Shown piece after piece: positions 61,173 through 64,000 of a DNA stretch of 64,000 nucleotides. Each line of letters opens with the position of its first letter. The first letter of the stretch is position 1. The position numbers and the translations under genes are program-made. The DNA is from Pseudomonas protegens. Lineage in GTDB: Bacteria > Pseudomonadota > Gammaproteobacteria > Pseudomonadales > Pseudomonadaceae. Where the stretch lies: positions 1,054,001 through 1,118,000 of the forward strand of contig NZ_CP031396.1 of NCBI RefSeq assembly GCF_003363755.1. The letters run 5' to 3'. Below the pieces are notes generated by a model. The model searched no databases. It saw only the letters and a list, made by a program, of their open reading frames with translations, and was not told the DNA's origin.

Positions 61173-61660
61173 GTAGCCGCTGCCGCAGGCTGCGAACGGC
61201 CCGAAGGGACGCAAGGATCTCAAGGCCGCTAAAGGTTCGACTGGCGATCGCCAGGCAAGGTCCTGCGGACCTTTTCGCAGCCTCGCACGCTCGGCAGCGG
61301 CTACAGGGGTGTAGCCGCTGCCGCAGGCTGCGAACGGCCCGAAGGGACGCAAGGGTCTCAAGGCCGCTAAAGGTTCGACTGGCGATCGCCAGGCAAGGTC
61401 CTGCGGACCTTTTCGCAGCCTCGCACGCTCGGCAGCGGCTACAGGGGTGTAGCCGCTGCCGCAGGCTGCGAACGGCCCGAAGGGACGCAAGGGTCTCAAG
61501 GCCGCTAAAGGTTCGACTGGCGATCGCCAGGCAAGGTCTTGCGGACCTCTTCGCAGCCTCGCAAGCTCGGCAGCGGCTACAGGGGTGTAGCCGCTGCCGC
61601 AGGCTGCGAACGGCTCCGCAGGAGACGCAGGGATCCCAAGGACACCGAAGGTCTGCCGGG
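61173..61660. repeat. Array of 138-bp REPIN-like tandem repeats
   Basis: Units begin GTAGCCGCTGCCGCAGGCTG at 61173, 61311, 61449 and 61587, an exact 138-bp period. The first three are nearly identical; the fourth diverges after about 30 nt. Each unit starts with GTAGCCGCTGCCG and ends with CGGCAGCGGCTACAG, so each is a REP doublet, with AAGGTCCTGCGGACCTT inside. The array lies between benR and benA and starts 10 bp upstream of the BenR sites. Confidence 0.93.
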
Positions 61661-61690
61661 TGATCGCCAGGCACAGGTCGGAAGGGCCGG

Positions 61691-62647
61691 TCAGTGGCGA
61701 CGCTTGAGGGTGTCGGACGGCCGTTCGCCGTATTGCTGGCGGTAGCTCTGGGCGAAGCGACCCAGGTGGGAAAAGCCGAAGTCCAGGGCCAGTTCGGTGA
61801 CGTTGCGCACCGGGCTGTGCGGGTCGCTGAGGCAGGCGTGCACCCGTTGCAGTTTCTGCTGGCGGATGTAGTGCTTCGGCGTGGTGCGGACGTTGCGTTC
61901 GAACAGCGCGTACAGCGAACGCAGGCTCATGCACGCCTGTTGCGCCAGCTCTTCGCAACCGATGTCGCGCTTGAGGTTGCGCTCGATGTAGTCGGCAATG
62001 CGTTCGAAGGTCGCCGCCGAGGCACTCAGGGTGCCGCGCTGGACATTGGTCTGCATCAGGCCCAGCAGTTTGCTCACCAGGATGTGCGCGTAGTGCTCCT
62101 GCACCTTGGGCATGGCCTCAAGGGCTTCAGACTCCTGGCACAACAGGCTCAGCAGGGGCACGAAGCCTTCCAGTTCCTGCAGCTGGTAACGCTGGCGCAG
62201 AAAGCGCACGCCCTGCCCCGGGTACTGCCAGCGCTGTTCCTGGCAGGCGGCTTCCAGCAGGTGCGTGGGAATCTTGATGATGAATTTTTCGCAGTCGTCG
62301 GAATAGGTCAGGTCCACCGGGTCGTCGGGGTTGATCAGCAGCAGTTCCCCCGGGGCGAAGCAGTGTTCCTGGTCGCGGCTGCGCCACAGGCAGTGGCCGC
62401 GCAGCAGCACCTGCAGGTGGTAGATGCTTTCCAGCGCCGGCGAGGTGACGCGCACGCTGCCGCCATAGCTGAGGCTGCACAGGTCCAGGCTGGCCAGGGC
62501 CCGATGGTTGAGGCTGGCCTGGGGATGGCCCGCCCGGGGCAGGCGGATGCAGTGGCTGCCCACGTGCTGATTGACGTAACCGGACACGGCATGGGGATCG
62601 GCTTGAACAAACACGCGGCTGCGTTCACTCAACAGATGCATTTGCAT
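61691..62647 (-). CDS. benR: AraC/XylS-family activator BenR
   Basis: 318-residue XylS-type activator. N-terminal effector-binding region (residues 1-200, HCLWRSRDQEHCFAPGELLL, INPDDPVDLTYSDDCEKFII) and C-terminal AraC DNA-binding domain (IGCEELAQQACMSLRSLYAL, FERNVRTTPKHYIRQQKLQR, VTELALDFGFSHLGRFAQSY, GERPSDTLKRRH). It activates benABCD in response to benzoate. Located upstream of benA on the same strand and downstream of the cat genes, the common Pseudomonas order. Confidence 0.93.
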   Translation of the reverse strand: MQMHLLSERSRVFVQADPHAVSGYVNQHVGSHCIRLPRAGHPQASLNHRALASLDLCSLSYGGSVRVTSPALESIYHLQVLLRGHCLWRSRDQEHCFAPGELLLINPDDPVDLTYSDDCEKFIIKIPTHLLEAACQEQRWQYPGQGVRFLRQRYQLQELEGFVPLLSLLCQESEALEAMPKVQEHYAHILVSKLLGLMQTNVQRGTLSASAATFERIADYIERNLKRDIGCEELAQQACMSLRSLYALFERNVRTTPKHYIRQQKLQRVHACLSDPHSPVRNVTELALDFGFSHLGRFAQSYRQQYGERPSDTLKRRH

Positions 62648-62726
62648 GATCGGGTCACTCTGATGGTGCTTATCAGGTCTGCGTTTCAGGCACGCAACGC
62701 AGTCTCGTCAGGCCAGGCATAACGGC

Positions 62727-62761
62727 AAAAGCCACGGGCACCTGGGTCGGTGCTCCGTGGC
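62727..62761 (-). terminator. Rho-independent terminator after catA
   Basis: Minus-strand stem GCCACGG...CCGTGGC reinforced by an inner GCACC/GGTGC pair, followed by UUUU (A run at 62727-62730 on the plus strand), 23 nt after the catA stop codon. Confidence 0.9.
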
Positions 62762-62783
62762 CGGGTCAAGCAGGGTCGGCGCT

Positions 62784-63713
62784 TCAGTCCTCCAGGGCAC
62801 GCACCCGTTCGTGGCGCTGCTGTTCTTGCGGCTGGGCCGAGGACTGCAGGGTGAAGTCGAAGTGAATTTCCGCGAAGCGGCCGCTCACGCCCAACTCCTT
62901 GGCCCGGGCCTGGTCCTCGCTGAAGGTGATCTTGGCGATCAGCTCGTCGCGGGTGGCGTAGGCGAAGTCGTCGTGCAGGTAGGGGTCGCCGTCCAGGTTG
63001 ATCTGGGTGGTCAGGTGGCGATGGTCATCGGCGGAGATGAAGAAGTGGATGTGCGCCGGGCGCTGGCCGTGACGCCCCAGTTGATCCAGCAGTTGCTGGG
63101 TCGGGCCTTCCGGCGGGCAGCCGTAGCCGGACGGCACGATGCTGCGAAAACGGTAGCGGCCCTCGGCGTCGGTGACGATGCGCCGGCGCAGGTTGAACTC
63201 CGACTGGCTGCCGTCGAAGTAGGAATAGGTGCCGCCGGTATTGGCGTGCCAGACATCGACGACAGCCCCGGCCAGGGGCTGGCCGGCGGTATTGGTCACC
63301 TGCCCTTGCATGAACAGCACCACGCCCGGGTCGAGGCCGTCGTCCAGGCGCGCCTCGCCCTGGCTCAGGGGCGCGCCGGCCACGTACAGCGGGCCTTCGA
63401 TGGTGCGCGGGGTGCCGCCGGTCTTGCCGGCCTGTTCGTCGGCGGCGTCCATCAGCAGGTCCAGGTAGTGCTCCAGGCCCAGGCCCGCGGCCAGCAGACC
63501 GGCTTCCTGGCGGGCGCCGAGGACGTTGAGGTAGTTGACGGCTTTCCAGAACTCTTCCGGGGTGACGTTCAGGTCTTCGATGATGTTCACGGTGTCCCGC
63601 AGGATGCGGTAGACGATGGCCTTGGCCCGGGGGTTGCCGCCTTCGGTGAACTGGCCGCTGGCTTCTTCAAGAAAACGCTGGGCGCTGGCAGTCTGGGAAA
63701 TTCTGACGTTCAT
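62784..63713 (-). CDS. catA: Catechol 1,2-dioxygenase CatA
   Basis: 309-residue intradiol ring-cleavage dioxygenase converting catechol to cis,cis-muconate with non-heme Fe(III). Iron ligands are visible: Tyr in NTGGTYSYFDGSQSEFN, Tyr in IVPSGYGCPPEGPTQ, and two His in RPAHIHFFISADDH. The N-terminal helical dimerisation/linker domain (residues 1-100) is present. The catC stop codon lies 51 nt upstream, consistent with a catBCA operon. Confidence 0.95.
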   Translation of the reverse strand: MNVRISQTASAQRFLEEASGQFTEGGNPRAKAIVYRILRDTVNIIEDLNVTPEEFWKAVNYLNVLGARQEAGLLAAGLGLEHYLDLLMDAADEQAGKTGGTPRTIEGPLYVAGAPLSQGEARLDDGLDPGVVLFMQGQVTNTAGQPLAGAVVDVWHANTGGTYSYFDGSQSEFNLRRRIVTDAEGRYRFRSIVPSGYGCPPEGPTQQLLDQLGRHGQRPAHIHFFISADDHRHLTTQINLDGDPYLHDDFAYATRDELIAKITFSEDQARAKELGVSGRFAEIHFDFTLQSSAQPQEQQRHERVRALED

Positions 63714-63764
63714 GATTAATCCTCATCTTGTATTTATTAGAGTGGTGAACGGGCTGATGCGAAC

Positions 63765-64000
63765 TCAGCGGTCATCCTCATGAATGGACGAAGGATGCCT
63801 GCACAGGGCGTTAACTTCGATGGCCATGTACGGGTACAGCGGCAATTGCATCAGGGTGTCGTGCAGTTCCTGCACGCTGTCGACGTCGAACACGCTGTAG
63901 TTGGCGTACAGCCCGGCAATGCGCCACAGGTGACGCCACTTGCCTTCGGCCTGCAGGCGCTGGGCCAGGGCCTTTTCCTCGGCCTTCAGTTGCGCGGCGC
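63765..64000 (-). CDS. catC: Muconolactone delta-isomerase CatC, C-terminal part (5' end outside window)
   Basis: About 78 codons to the right edge, reading QLKAEEKALAQRLQAEGKWR, HLWRIAGLYANYSVFDVDSV, QELHDTLMQLPLYPYMAIEV, typical of CatC. It isomerises muconolactone to 3-oxoadipate enol-lactone. It is followed by catA; catB and catR are expected outside the window to the right. Confidence 0.93.
   Translation of the reverse strand, partial: AAQLKAEEKALAQRLQAEGKWRHLWRIAGLYANYSVFDVDSVQELHDTLMQLPLYPYMAIEVNALCRHPSSIHEDDR

Noticed and set aside
61173..61660. Possible CRISPR array
   Set aside because: Units are contiguous 138-bp copies with internal palindromes and no unique spacers; no cas genes are nearby.
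61079..61663. Open frames on both strands through the benA-upstream repeats, with 46-residue repeating units
   Set aside because: 138 bp is divisible by 3, so any frame open in one unit stays open in all. The sequence is REPIN DNA with hairpin symmetry, and the Cys/Arg-rich translation has no start signal or family.

Overview
The window is high-GC chromosomal DNA of a fluorescens-group Pseudomonas (P. protegens / P. chlororaphis-like). This rests on the cat-benR-benABCD order, the abundant Pseudomonas-type REP/REPIN repeats (GTAGGAGC... and GTAGCCGCTGCCG...), the density of LysR/AraC regulators and two-component systems, and a plant-associated catabolic gene content. No rRNA, tRNA or CRISPR array was seen. 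Assignments are made by reading sequence and recognising families, with no database search.

Layout, left to right. 1-5.5 kb: a truncated SDR, a frameshifted membrane-protein gene, a small orphan protein, an (S)-ureidoglycine aminohydrolase-like gene with a LysR regulator, a PseH-like acetyltransferase and a cysteine-poor ribosomal protein L36 paralogue. 5.5-6.8 kb: a TPM-domain membrane protein. 6.9-15.5 kb: an amino-acid cluster on the minus strand (cystathionine gamma-synthase/lyase-type PLP enzyme, MmuP-like permease, LysR, divergent threonine synthase, Lrp/AsnC, homoserine dehydrogenase, aldehyde dehydrogenase), which fits uptake and catabolism of homoserine or a related sulfur amino acid. 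15.7-19.7 kb: DinB, two YceK-like lipoproteins, an EAL protein, an AraC regulator and an NTF2-like secreted protein. 19.9-24.5 kb: four overlapping signalling genes (NarX-like kinase, LuxR-type regulator, CHASE3-PAS hybrid kinase, lone receiver), followed by a strange 8/9-bp tandem repeat tract. 24.8-34.7 kb: AraC/SBF transporter, leucine-rich repeat protein, a PD-(D/E)XK-like orphan between REP elements, LysE exporter, a PtrR-like regulator divergent from Sad, an Arc-type repressor and a TonB siderophore receptor.

38.3-47.5 kb is a defence island with locally AT-rich segments. It holds a type I restriction-modification operon whose modification and specificity subunits look intact. Its HsdR has lost the whole helicase motor by an in-frame internal deletion, and the following Mrr gene has lost its catalytic domain in the same way. 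Next come an XRE regulator with a palindromic operator, and divergently a DarT-like / DarT / DarG operon with two DNA ADP-ribosyltransferase genes upstream of one macrodomain antitoxin, all translationally coupled. The tandem-toxin operon and the two parallel in-frame deletions are the most unusual content.

47.6-54.6 kb: a five-gene envelope operon (PepSY-like protein, cytochrome b561, sialidase-like protein, membrane protein, LtaS-like sulfatase/phosphotransferase) divergent from an OmpR/QseC-type two-component system. 55-57 kb: a HTH protein coupled to an AlaX editing protein. 57.3-64 kb: benzoate degradation to muconolactone (benABCD, benR, catA, partial catC) with a recognisable double BenR/XylS-type site in front of benA. 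A 138-bp REPIN array sits directly upstream of that site.
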